From the NCBI GenBank assembly GCA_040235505.1, contig JBECKW010000223.1, forward strand, positions 1-7,024: a DNA stretch of 7,024 bases. The letters are read 5' to 3'. Positions 1-6,143 of this stretch are shown in pieces (position 1 is the first letter of the stretch; every line of letters begins with the position of its first letter). The DNA is from JBECKW01 sp040235505 (lineage in GTDB: Bacteria > Desulfobacterota > Desulfobacteria > Desulfobacterales > JAFDDL01). Made by a program: the position numbers and the translations under genes. The notes under the pieces are model-generated. The model was not told the DNA's origin. It did no database searches and saw nothing but the letters and a program-made list of their open reading frames with translations.

Positions 1-62
1 GTAATTAGATGAAAAGCAAATGAACCCAAACCACATTGGCGTTGAGACCCCCCGAGCATAGC

Positions 63-914
63 TTAATGGACCGTTACAACAGGACAATCCAATTCTCTGA
101 CCAGCTTTACGGCCGTATTGCCCATAACGAACTCTTCGGTCCTTGACATTTTCTCCCCCGGCACAACCACGGTATCGTATGATGAACCCTGTTGCGCTTC
201 TACAATTCTTCTGGCAGTAGTTTCTTTTTGAAACCGGATGACATCCTTTGTGACTGCCTGCCCGGAAAAGCCGTCTTCAATTAAAGACCGGTAGATACTC
301 TGCACAAGTTCAGAAACGATCTTTTCGTTGTCGGATTTAGCCTGCCTGTATTCTTCAGCGCTGTCAAAAGCGGTCTCCGATGGTTCCCGTGCAAAACCAA
401 GGACATCTATGGACAGATTACTGTCTTTTGTAAAGATGTTCATTACATAACGGGCGATCTTTGGCGCACTGGGTGTATTATAGACACAAAGCAGCACCCG
501 ACGGTTTGTCTTCTGAACGCTTTCAGGATCAGATGACTCCCGGGTTTCCGGAGGGATGGATAAAGATCGCCAATGAGCATGGCGAATATCCTGTATATGG
601 CCGATCAAATAGCCGGCCGCCAGGTACACGGGGATTTCCAGCAGGGCGTTGAGGCTGAAGGCCTCGGTGGTATGCATCATCATAAAAAACTTCGGAATAA
701 TTAACATCTTCGGGAGAAAAAGAAGCGAGCTCAACACGGCAACCATCAGCCCTCCCCTCTTGCCGAACCAGAAGGCCCCTAATATGATGGGAATGAAAAA
801 CAACTCGCGATGCAATATGTGAGTAACGATTCGATTCCCGTCGATGAGGTAGTGAAGAGCAGTGATCAGAGCAAGCAAAAAGCCGATCAGTATTCTTTTT
901 TTGTTCGCGTTCAT
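63..914 (-). CDS. Membrane-anchored universal stress protein (UspA-like domain)
   Basis: A 283-residue protein. Residues about 11-24, 38-51, 55-73 and 88-105 are four hydrophobic segments, an arrangement resembling the KdpD-type (DUF4118-like) membrane region that usually precedes sensor kinases. After a polar linker (about 110-136), residues 138-283 form a UspA-like domain: an initial beta strand (RRVLLCVYN), a long helical middle, and the closing CPVVTVH strand typical of the family. The nucleotide loop is degenerate. The usual G-x2-G-x9-G-[ST] is here G253, then Met at the second glycine place, then G265-N266, so classical ATP binding is doubtful. I chose ATG at 914 over an in-frame GTG at 926 because a G-rich Shine-Dalgarno stretch lies just before the ATG and would be inside the gene otherwise. 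The role is probably membrane-associated stress sensing or protection; the partner is unknown. No clear promoter or terminator is visible for it. Confidence 0.82.
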   Translation of the reverse strand: MNANKKRILIGFLLALITALHYLIDGNRIVTHILHRELFFIPIILGAFWFGKRGGLMVAVLSSLLFLPKMLIIPKFFMMMHTTEAFSLNALLEIPVYLAAGYLIGHIQDIRHAHWRSLSIPPETRESSDPESVQKTNRRVLLCVYNTPSAPKIARYVMNIFTKDSNLSIDVLGFAREPSETAFDSAEEYRQAKSDNEKIVSELVQSIYRSLIEDGFSGQAVTKDVIRFQKETTARRIVEAQQGSSYDTVVVPGEKMSRTEEFVMGNTAVKLVRELDCPVVTVH

Positions 915-1232
915 GGGACCCCCCACTGAAAACCAAAAAAACCTTTAATACATAATTTTGGGCCAAACATTTGCCCATTGATATCCGTCAGCCTCTATCA
1001 CAGCAATAACCATACCGGGCTAATGCACACTTATTCAAAATATTGTAATCATGCTATCTATTAATACCTACCGTACCCTCTTTGGCGAAGGGTTTCGGGA
1101 GGGAAGAGAATCAAGACGGATATTGTGGGTACGAATTACACATTCCAGCCAGACCAAGTGCGTAAAATTTGCGCGCCAATGCTTCGGATTACATCAGCAG
1201 TCACCAAATCCACGACACGTTAAAAAGCTGCG

Positions 1233-1285
1233 ATATGCCGGCTTCCCTGGCGGGATGGCAACCATGCTATCCCCTGGCGGTATGT
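1233..1285. other. Two-tier imperfect hairpin, possible structured RNA or REP-like element
   Basis: The inner stem pairs 1252-1260 (GGGATGGCA) with 1265-1273 (TGCTATCCC) around a four-base ACCA loop, with one G-U pair among nine. An outer stem pairs 1233-1240 (ATATGCCG) with 1278-1285 (CGGTATGT), including two G-U pairs. The arms also hold a near-direct repeat, CCCTGGCGG followed by GATG or TATG, at 1245-1257 and 1272-1284. No T-run follows on either strand, so it is not an ordinary intrinsic terminator. Pairing was read by eye, without an energy calculation. Confidence 0.5.
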
Positions 1286-1339
1286 GCGGGCGATTCACAT
1301 CACCATTTCGACAATCTTATCTACCATTCCCTTCCCACG

Positions 1340-1377
1340 TATGCCATGGCATAGGAATTGCTGTTTACCATGGTGAA
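1340..1377. promoter_or_regulatory. Two tandem CCATGG-centred palindromes, candidate operator
   Basis: A perfect 14-base palindrome, TATGCCATGGCATA, covers 1340-1353. A second dyad, TTTACCATGGTGAA with a single mismatched pair, covers 1364-1377. Their centres are 24 bases apart. The second lies within the spacer of the candidate promoter for the SHOCT gene. Placement and symmetry suggest binding of a dimeric regulator; its identity cannot be told from the sequence, and no regulator gene lies in the window. Confidence 0.45.
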
Positions 1378-1388
1378 AAGGATATACT
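1358..1388 (+). promoter_or_regulatory. Candidate promoter for the SHOCT/lipoprotein pair
   Basis: TTGCTG (1358-1363) and TATACT (1383-1388) can serve as -35 and -10 boxes with a 19-base spacer. A dyad symmetric around 1370.5 lies in that spacer. Long spacers containing a dyad are typical of promoters activated by MerR-family regulators; applying that here is inference. Transcription would start near 1395, giving a leader of roughly 20-25 bases before the ATG at 1418. Confidence 0.4.
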
Positions 1389-1406
1389 GTATAGACAAAA
1401 ACAAAC

Positions 1407-1411
1407 GGAGG
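1407..1411 (+). promoter_or_regulatory. Ribosome binding site that fixes the SHOCT protein start
   Basis: A strong GGAGG sits six bases before the ATG at 1418. It decides against an in-frame upstream ATG at 1358, which has no such site, overlaps the promoter and would place a charged tail before the signal peptide. Confidence 0.8.
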
Positions 1412-1417
1412 TGTGCC

Positions 1418-1777
1418 ATGAATATGAAGAAAACATTATGGCTTCTTTTTTTCACACTAATACCGAGTTTATCGACCGTCCTGACCTTCGATGTGGGGCT
1501 GGCCCAAACCGGTGGATATGGCGGTTGGCATATGGGGAGCGGCATGATGGGTCAGTGGGGGGTTGGATGGTTTGGTGGTATTTTCATGATCATATTCTGG
1601 ATTGTGGTTTTGGCCGCTCTGATTTTCTTTATCAGATGGCTGGCGCAGTCCGGCGCCCAGCATGAACCCGCCGGAAGCGGTACCGACCGTGCCATTGAAA
1701 TTTTGAAGGAGCGTTATGCCCGGGGAGAAATCAACAAGGAGGAATTTGAAAGCAAAACAAAAGATATTACCGGATAG
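1418..1777 (+). CDS. SHOCT-domain membrane protein with Met/His/Trp-rich segment
   Basis: A 119-residue protein. Residues 1-30 look like a signal peptide or first membrane helix (MKK start, hydrophobic core, LAQ near 28-30). Residues 31-54 are rich in Gly, Met, His and Trp, including HMGSGMMGQWG. A transmembrane helix follows at about 53-74, then a polar linker, then a C-terminal SHOCT-type motif at about 90-116, recognisable as AIEILKERYARGEINKEEF. SHOCT is a short oligomerisation-like domain commonly found at the end of small membrane proteins; its biochemical role is poorly defined. The Met/His cluster could bind soft metals such as Cu+, which would fit the copper cassette nearby, but that is inference. 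The lipoprotein gene starts 97 bases downstream with no strong terminator between, so the two may share a transcript. Confidence 0.85.
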   Translation: MNMKKTLWLLFFTLIPSLSTVLTFDVGLAQTGGYGGWHMGSGMMGQWGVGWFGGIFMIIFWIVVLAALIFFIRWLAQSGAQHEPAGSGTDRAIEILKERYARGEINKEEFESKTKDITG

Positions 1778-1874
1778 CGAGACTTGGGGGATATTCAATT
1801 CTTATTTCTCATATCCAACGATCCACCCGTACATGACAAGAGGACCGTGAGGAGTCGACGAATGAGGTGACATC

Positions 1875-2273
1875 ATGAAAATACTTCAGAGTTCAGCCGC
1901 GGCATTCATTTTAGGAATCTGGATACTTGTGTCCGGTTGTGCCACCACGCAGAACATGCTGGGTACGGAATACGAGAAGGAATTCGTTCACGATACCAGA
2001 GCATACTTCAGCCAGGTCCAGACCTTTACGGACAACGATGGGTTCAAGGTTTCTGGAGAGCTGCATCTCAGAGGAACCATCGGAGTCAATATGCCCGATT
2101 ATGTCGAGGTTGCATTGGTCGATACGGCAGGCGAGGTTTTTGAGATCCGGAAAGTTGCATATTATCCGAGGACGAAGAACGGTCGGGGAATGCAGCGCAA
2201 GGCGCGTTTTACCGCACGGTTTGATCAGCCCCCCCTAATAGGAACTGTCATTCGGCTGAAGAGTGTAGACTGA
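1875..2273 (+). CDS. Small predicted lipoprotein of unknown function
   Basis: A 132-residue protein with a short signal peptide (MKIL start, hydrophobic residues 8-20) and a lipobox VSGC at 19-22, so Cys22 should be lipidated after processing by Lgt and LspA. The mature part begins ATTQNMLG, then is rich in alternating hydrophobic residues (for example about 58-95 and 107-130), suggesting a small beta-sandwich. There are no further cysteines and no catalytic motif I recognise. The ATG at 1875 is preceded by GAGGTG at a suitable distance. It ends 49 bases from the convergent PII-like gene. I do not recognise the family; it is probably an outer-membrane or periplasmic-face lipoprotein expressed with the SHOCT protein. 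Confidence 0.8.
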   Translation: MKILQSSAAAFILGIWILVSGCATTQNMLGTEYEKEFVHDTRAYFSQVQTFTDNDGFKVSGELHLRGTIGVNMPDYVEVALVDTAGEVFEIRKVAYYPRTKNGRGMQRKARFTARFDQPPLIGTVIRLKSVD

Positions 2274-2322
2274 GAAGCTCGCCGTTTCCATCTAAAAACA
2301 GACCTGATATCATCACACCGGG

Positions 2323-2649
2323 TCACACCTCATCAACTGTTGCCATGCTTTTTGTCCGAATGCGGTAGACCGCCTCCACCGGCAGGACGGCGATCATGCC
2401 ATCGCCGGACGCTCCGGTGTGTGCCGCTTCCATCAATTTTTCGACAATAGGATCGACCTCTTCCTCGACCACAAAAAGCTCGATTCGGGCGTGTTCACAC
2501 ATCCAACTCCGGGAAAAATAGTTGGCATACTCCCCAAACCCCTTTACCTGGGTCACCGTTATACCCTTTACTCCAAGTTCCTGGAGCGCCTGCTCCACCT
2601 TTTCGAGGTGTCCTTTTCGAACGATGGCGACGATCTTTTTATACTTCAT
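2323..2649 (-). CDS. PII-like signalling protein with shortened T-loop
   Basis: A 108-residue member of the GlnB/PII superfamily. The ferredoxin-like core is clear: MKYKKIVAIVRKGHLEKV (strand and helix), GVKGITVTQVKGFG (27-39), and a B-loop region TGASGDGMIAVLPVE (78-92) followed by the C-terminal RIRT. The T-loop is about seven residues shorter than in classical GlnB. It lacks the uridylylated Tyr51, the Gln39-equivalent position is Tyr, and the usual lysine after GDG (Lys90) is Met85, so 2-oxoglutarate sensing of the standard kind is unlikely. Met50-Cys51-Glu52-His53 in the loop are possible metal ligands. Known PII-like groups (such as those called PII-NG) sit beside heavy-metal efflux genes, matching its place as last gene of the cassette. 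ATG at 2649 is chosen because GGGAGA precedes it; an extension to 2682 would swallow that site. Confidence 0.85.
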   Translation of the reverse strand: MKYKKIVAIVRKGHLEKVEQALQELGVKGITVTQVKGFGEYANYFSRSWMCEHARIELFVVEEEVDPIVEKLMEAAHTGASGDGMIAVLPVEAVYRIRTKSMATVDEV

Positions 2650-2733
2650 GGCTTGTCTCTCCCACTTTCCCTGTTGAGACATTTAGTTCAACTGCGCTGC
2701 CGGGCGCCGCCTGGCAGGACGCAATTCATTTCA

Positions 2734-2994
2734 TCAATGGCAGCACGTTGGTGGCTTACCGCCGGTAGCTTTCCCCAAACGGTCCAAGTAACGAAACCAC
2801 CATTTAAAGTGCTTATGATCCGTCCTGTAAGCATATTTTTCAGAGTCCGCCTCAAATGCCCGCCAGCATCCCTCGGCACAGAAAAAATACGTACAGCCGT
2901 TATAATTGGATTTCCATCGGACCTTTTCGGGATCGACTTCCATCCCGCAAATGGGATCAATAACCTTGTTGTCGGTTGAATCTCTGGTTGCCAT
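2734..2994 (-). CDS. Small YHS-domain metal-binding protein with CCH tail
   Basis: An 86-residue cytoplasmic protein without signal peptide. Residues about 11-54 form a YHS domain: DPICGMEVD (Cys16), then TYFFC (Cys39) and Cys43 in FCAEGC, ending with a SEKY-type motif. The arrangement CGM...FC-x3-C is the same as in the two YHS units of the adjacent CopA. A basic, aromatic stretch (HKHFKWWFRYLDRL, about 60-73) leads to the C-terminal tail GGKPPTCCH, whose Cys84-Cys85-His86 could bind a soft metal. It lies 249 bases after copA and 84 bases before the PII-like gene, all on the minus strand. ATG at 2994 is preceded by a GGGGG site about eight bases upstream; a longer in-frame start at 3060 has no such support. 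It is probably a copper or other soft-metal carrier or buffer; the metal is not determined by sequence. Confidence 0.85.
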   Translation of the reverse strand: MATRDSTDNKVIDPICGMEVDPEKVRWKSNYNGCTYFFCAEGCWRAFEADSEKYAYRTDHKHFKWWFRYLDRLGKATGGKPPTCCH

Positions 2995-3048
2995 GGTGTT
3001 GCCCCCTTTCTTCAGGTAAAAACAATTTGTTGAACCGTCTTCAGCTAT

Positions 3049-3065
3049 AATTAACAGCAATTAAC
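3049..3065. repeat. Seven-base direct repeat, one helical turn apart
   Basis: AATTAAC occurs at 3049-3055 and again at 3059-3065, giving a ten-base period, 55-71 bases upstream of the YHS gene start. Same-face direct repeats can be binding sites for a regulator, but the element is short and A/T-rich, so chance is possible. Confidence 0.3.
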
Positions 3066-3089
3066 GTGCCGACAAGCCTTATAGGCTAA

Positions 3090-3120
3090 ATATTATTAAT
3101 TATTTTTATTTTGATGCCAA
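3090..3120 (-). promoter_or_regulatory. Weak candidate promoter for the YHS and PII-like genes
   Basis: On the minus strand, TTGGCA (3115-3120, five of six to the -35 consensus) is followed by an A/T-rich spacer of 19 bases and TAATAT (3090-3095). The 249-base gap between copA and the YHS gene makes a separate promoter plausible. The spacer is long and other A/T hexamers could serve, so the exact boxes are uncertain. Confidence 0.3.
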
Positions 3121-3173
3121 TAATAGCGGAGGGGGGGGAGACAAACGTTCAGAAGCAATAGCGAAAATAATGC

Positions 3174-3196
3174 GCACTTCACAACGCGTGAAGCAC
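3174..3196 (-). terminator. Hairpin after copA, possible attenuating or 3'-end structure
   Basis: On the minus-strand RNA, GTGCTTCAC pairs with GTGAAGTGC around a five-base loop (GCGTT). Two of the nine pairs are G-U in this orientation and become A-C mismatches in the plus-strand RNA, so the fold is meaningful only for the copA-direction transcript. It is followed by a mixed GCATTATTTT rather than a clean T-run, so it may reduce readthrough or protect a 3' end rather than fully terminate. It begins 47 bases past the copA stop. Confidence 0.4.
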
Positions 3197-3243
3197 CAAA
3201 AGCGCAAGCCGTTCCCGGTTTAAAAAAGATGAGTTTTTGTATT

Positions 3244-6072
3244 TTAAATGTCGCCTGATGCTGCTACCGGCACCCGGAAACGGCTAAGCCTCAACGCATT
3301 GGAGACCACCGTGACAGAGGACAGCCCCATGGCGGCGGCGGCAAAGATGGGGTTTAGAAGGATTCCGAAAAACGGAAAGAGAATTCCGGCCGCCACTGGA
3401 ATCAGGATGGTGTTGTAGGCAAATGCCCAGAAGAGATTCTGCTTGATGTTCCGGATGGTGGCCCGGCTCAGGGCGATGGCCGTCAGTACGCCCTTCAGAT
3501 CGCCGCCGATCAGGGTGATGTCCGCCGATTCCATGGCCACATCGGTGCCGGTGCCGATGGCCAGGCCCACGTCGGCCTGGGCCAAGGCCGGGGCGTCGTT
3601 GATGCCGTCTCCCACCATGGCGACTTTTTTGCCCTCAGCCTGGAGCTTTTTCACCTCATCGGCCTTTCCGTCCGGAAGCACTTCGGCCAGCACCCGGTCG
3701 ATGCCGATCTGCTGGGCGATGGCCTCGGCGGTTCTTTTGTTGTCGCCGGTGATCATGGCCACTTCGATACCCATCCGGTGGAGGGCATCCACCGCCGCTT
3801 TGGAATTCTCCTTCAGGGTGTCCGCCACGGCGACAATCCCTGCAGGTTTCCCGTCCACGGCCACGAACATGGGTGTCTTTCCCTGGCCGGACAGGGTGTC
3901 GGCCTTCTCTTCAAGCTCCGAAAGGGCAACCTTTCGGTCCTGCATCAACTTTAGATTGCCCAGAAGCAGGGAACGATCCTTGATGGTCGCCTCGATGCCG
4001 TGCCCGGCCACGGCATTGAAATTCTCCGGGCTCACAAGTGCCAGATTCTTCTCCATGGCCCGGCCCACGATGGCCTCGCCCAGGGGATGCTCTGAGCCCT
4101 TTTCCGCCGAAGCGGCCAGCAGGAGAATCTCCTCTTCAGTAAAGGGTGCCAGCGAAACGATATCGGTTACCGACGGTTTTCCCTCGGTAAGGGTGCCCGT
4201 CTTATCCAGCACAACGGCAGAAAGCTTATGGGCGGTTTCCAGGGCCTCACCACCCCGGATCAGCACCCCGTATTCGGCGCCCTTTCCAGTACCCACCATA
4301 ATGGAGGTGGGGGTGGCCAGCCCCAGAGCGCAGGGACAGGCGATAATGAGAACGGCCACGAAGTTGAGGACCGCATAGGTCAATGCGGGCGCGGGGCCGA
4401 AAATGTACCAGACGATAAACGTGACAATGGCGAGGCCAATCACCACCGGCACGAAAACACCGGCGATGATGTCAGCCAGCCGGGCGATGGGCGGCTTCGA
4501 TCCCTGGGCCTCTTCCACCATCTTGATGATCTGGGCAAGCATGGTCTCCTTTCCGATCTTGGTGGCCTCGAATTGAAAACTGCCGGTCCTGTTGATGGTG
4601 GCGCCGATCACCTCGTCGCCCGTATGCTTTTCGACCGGGATCGATTCGCCGGTCACCATGGATTCATCCACCGCCGAATGGCCGTCCCGGACGATGCCGT
4701 CCACCGGGATCTTTTCCCCGGGGCGCACCACCACACGATCACCGATTGCCACCTGATCCACCGGGATATCCTCTTCCTTTCCGTCCCGGATTACCCGGGC
4801 GGTCTTGGCCTGGAGGCCCATGAGTTTTTTGATGGCCTCGGAAGTTCGTCCCTTGGCCCGGGCTTCGAGAAGCCTCCCCAGCAGAATCAGTACGACAATC
4901 GCCCCGGCGGTATCGAAGTAGACTTCGGCCATCAGCCCCTGGGCCGAAAAGAGATGGGGAAAGATCATCGCCAGCACGCTGTAGAGATAGGCGGCGGATG
5001 TCCCGACGGCAATCAGGGTGTTCATATCCGCCGAGCCGTGCCTGGCGGCCTTCCATGCGCCGGTGTAAAACTGCCATCCCGCCCAGAACTGGATGGGGGT
5101 CTGAAACAGCCATTGAAGGAAAAAATTCACATTCCGACTCAGGGCGAACCGATTCCCCAGTCCAAACATATTCCAATAGGCAAGCAGAAACACTGGAATG
5201 ACAAGTGCAAGACCCGTAATGAATTTGCGTTTCAGCTTTCGGAATTCCGCTTCCCGGGAGACTCGCTCCCGATCGACGGCATCCTCTTTTTCCACCGGTC
5301 CGGCATCCAGGATCTCATAGCCCGCATCCTTCACCGCCTTTTTAAAATCAGCTATCGACACCATCCCGGGGACATATTCCACCGTCGCCCGTTCGGTGGC
5401 AAAGTTCACGCCAGCTTTTACAACGCCGTCAAGGCCGCCAAGGGCGTTCTCCACCCGCTTGACGCAGGAGGCGCAGCTCATCCCCTGAACTGGCAGGGTG
5501 ACCTTTTCGAATCCCGCCTCATACCCCAGATCCCTGACCAAATTGACAAGGCCGGCCAGTTGGACCCGTGACGGATCGAATCGGACCGTGGCCTTTTCCG
5601 AAGCGAAGTTCACCCTGGCCTCCTGGACCCCGGGCATTTTGCCCAATCCCTTTTCAACCTTGGACACACAGCTGGCGCAGCTCATGCCGCCCACCGGGAA
5701 CTCCACCTTTTTCAGTGTCTTCATCAAAAGATCCGCCGCTGACGGTTCCTCTTCAGTCCCACCGGTTTCGGAGGATAAATATTTTTCCGGATCCGCATCG
5801 AATTTTTCCTTGCAGGCCGGGTTGCAGAAGTAGATGAACTGCCCCTTATGGACGCTCATGGCTGCAGCTTTGGGGATATCCACCTGCATCCCGCAGACCG
5901 GATCCATGGCCTGACCCCAGGATTTGGCACCGTCCAAATACTTGTCTGGATCCTTAGCAAAGGCATCTCGACAGTAATCGGCACAAAAATGATACTCCGT
6001 GCCCCTATGCTGAAATCTGGCGGGCGCCGAAGATTCATCGATAATCATTCCGCAAACGAGATCAATGGCCAT
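3244..6072 (-). CDS. copA: Copper-exporting P1B-type ATPase with two YHS and two HMA domains
   Basis: A 942-residue Cu+ efflux pump of the inner membrane that couples ATP hydrolysis to export from the cytoplasm. Domains in order: YHS 1 (about 1-46; Cys7, Cys30, Cys34), YHS 2 (about 55-99; Cys60, Cys83, Cys87), HMA 1 (about 122-188; GMSCASC, Cys132/Cys135), HMA 2 (about 190-256; Cys200/Cys203), then the pump core. Core motifs are all intact: TGES 474-477 (actuator), CPC 579-581 in the sixth helix, DKTGTLT 623-629 with phosphorylated Asp623, the HP pair 662-663, GDGINDAP 821-828, Tyr886-Asn887, and MGLSS 915-919. CPC with YN and MxxSS marks the Cu+ (P1B-1) subgroup. It is longer than usual CopA because of the YHS pair. 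ATG at 6072 has AAGGAG eight bases upstream. It is flanked by small metal-binding genes on the same strand and probably has its own promoter. Confidence 0.96.
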   Translation of the reverse strand: MAIDLVCGMIIDESSAPARFQHRGTEYHFCADYCRDAFAKDPDKYLDGAKSWGQAMDPVCGMQVDIPKAAAMSVHKGQFIYFCNPACKEKFDADPEKYLSSETGGTEEEPSAADLLMKTLKKVEFPVGGMSCASCVSKVEKGLGKMPGVQEARVNFASEKATVRFDPSRVQLAGLVNLVRDLGYEAGFEKVTLPVQGMSCASCVKRVENALGGLDGVVKAGVNFATERATVEYVPGMVSIADFKKAVKDAGYEILDAGPVEKEDAVDRERVSREAEFRKLKRKFITGLALVIPVFLLAYWNMFGLGNRFALSRNVNFFLQWLFQTPIQFWAGWQFYTGAWKAARHGSADMNTLIAVGTSAAYLYSVLAMIFPHLFSAQGLMAEVYFDTAGAIVVLILLGRLLEARAKGRTSEAIKKLMGLQAKTARVIRDGKEEDIPVDQVAIGDRVVVRPGEKIPVDGIVRDGHSAVDESMVTGESIPVEKHTGDEVIGATINRTGSFQFEATKIGKETMLAQIIKMVEEAQGSKPPIARLADIIAGVFVPVVIGLAIVTFIVWYIFGPAPALTYAVLNFVAVLIIACPCALGLATPTSIMVGTGKGAEYGVLIRGGEALETAHKLSAVVLDKTGTLTEGKPSVTDIVSLAPFTEEEILLLAASAEKGSEHPLGEAIVGRAMEKNLALVSPENFNAVAGHGIEATIKDRSLLLGNLKLMQDRKVALSELEEKADTLSGQGKTPMFVAVDGKPAGIVAVADTLKENSKAAVDALHRMGIEVAMITGDNKRTAEAIAQQIGIDRVLAEVLPDGKADEVKKLQAEGKKVAMVGDGINDAPALAQADVGLAIGTGTDVAMESADITLIGGDLKGVLTAIALSRATIRNIKQNLFWAFAYNTILIPVAAGILFPFFGILLNPIFAAAAMGLSSVTVVSNALRLSRFRVPVAASGDI

Positions 6073-6105
6073 GACAACGCTCCTTCCCCATATTCTTTAC
6101 AATTA

Positions 6106-6134
6106 AATATCAGCCCATTATCACCCTTTGTCAA
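6106..6134 (-). promoter_or_regulatory. Candidate sigma-70 promoter directly upstream of copA
   Basis: On the minus strand a perfect TTGACA (6129-6134) is followed after 17 bases by GATATT (6106-6111, four of six). It lies in the 71-base gap after the 77-residue gene and would start RNA near 6099, leaving a leader of about 27 bases. This would let copA be expressed apart from the upstream gene. No obvious CueR-type dyad is visible in the spacer. Confidence 0.5.
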
Positions 6135-6143
6135 CAGAGCCGC

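Larger units (their letters stand above)
915..1417. other. Gene-free intergenic region between divergent genes
   Basis: About 500 bases separate the minus-strand stress-protein gene from the plus-strand SHOCT gene. Open frames here have no convincing Shine-Dalgarno site, have low-complexity translations and overlap one another, so I call none of them a gene. The stretch contains a short bulged dyad at 960-976 (GGGC-c-AAA / TTT-GCCC), a strong two-tier hairpin at 1233-1285, and tandem CCATGG palindromes with a likely promoter at 1340-1388. It probably holds the control regions of both flanking genes; a small structured RNA is possible. Confidence 0.6.

Noticed and set aside
960..976. Bulged dyad GGGCcAAA/TTTGCCC as a terminator
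   Set aside because: No T-run follows on either strand; noted only as part of the intergenic region.
1201..1290. Integron attC-like site
   Set aside because: GTTAAAA near 1219 does not fit GTTRRRY and no matching partner core or integrase is present.
1051..1665. A 204-codon plus-strand open frame across the intergenic region and the SHOCT gene
   Set aside because: It overlaps the SHOCT gene in another frame, has no Shine-Dalgarno site, and its translation shows no domain or membrane pattern. The SHOCT frame has a strong ribosome site, signal peptide and known motif.
1785..1815. GGATAT/ATATCC stem after the SHOCT gene as a terminator
   Set aside because: Six A/T-rich pairs with a 16-base loop and no T-run; it probably does not stop transcription into the lipoprotein gene.
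2274..2322. Bidirectional terminator between the convergent lipoprotein and PII-like genes
   Set aside because: Only a four-pair GACC/GGTC stem with a long loop and a five-base T-run on the minus strand could be found, plus an isolated TGATATCA; too weak to annotate.
2650..2682. N-terminal extension of the PII-like protein by 11 residues
   Set aside because: The family starts at MKYKKIVAIV, and the GGGAGA ribosome site lies within the extension.
2688..2960. A 90-codon minus-strand frame overlapping the YHS gene
   Set aside because: The alternative frame lacks any recognisable motif, while the YHS frame has the expected Cys spacing and ribosome site.
3443..4378. A 311-codon plus-strand open frame antisense to copA
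   Set aside because: Ser/Ala/Pro-rich translation mirroring the ATPase P and N domains; no independent start signal.
4228..5571. A 447-codon plus-strand open frame antisense to copA
   Set aside because: It is a by-product of G/C-rich codons in the copA frame; the translation is Gly/His/Asp-rich without domains, and copA has every catalytic motif.
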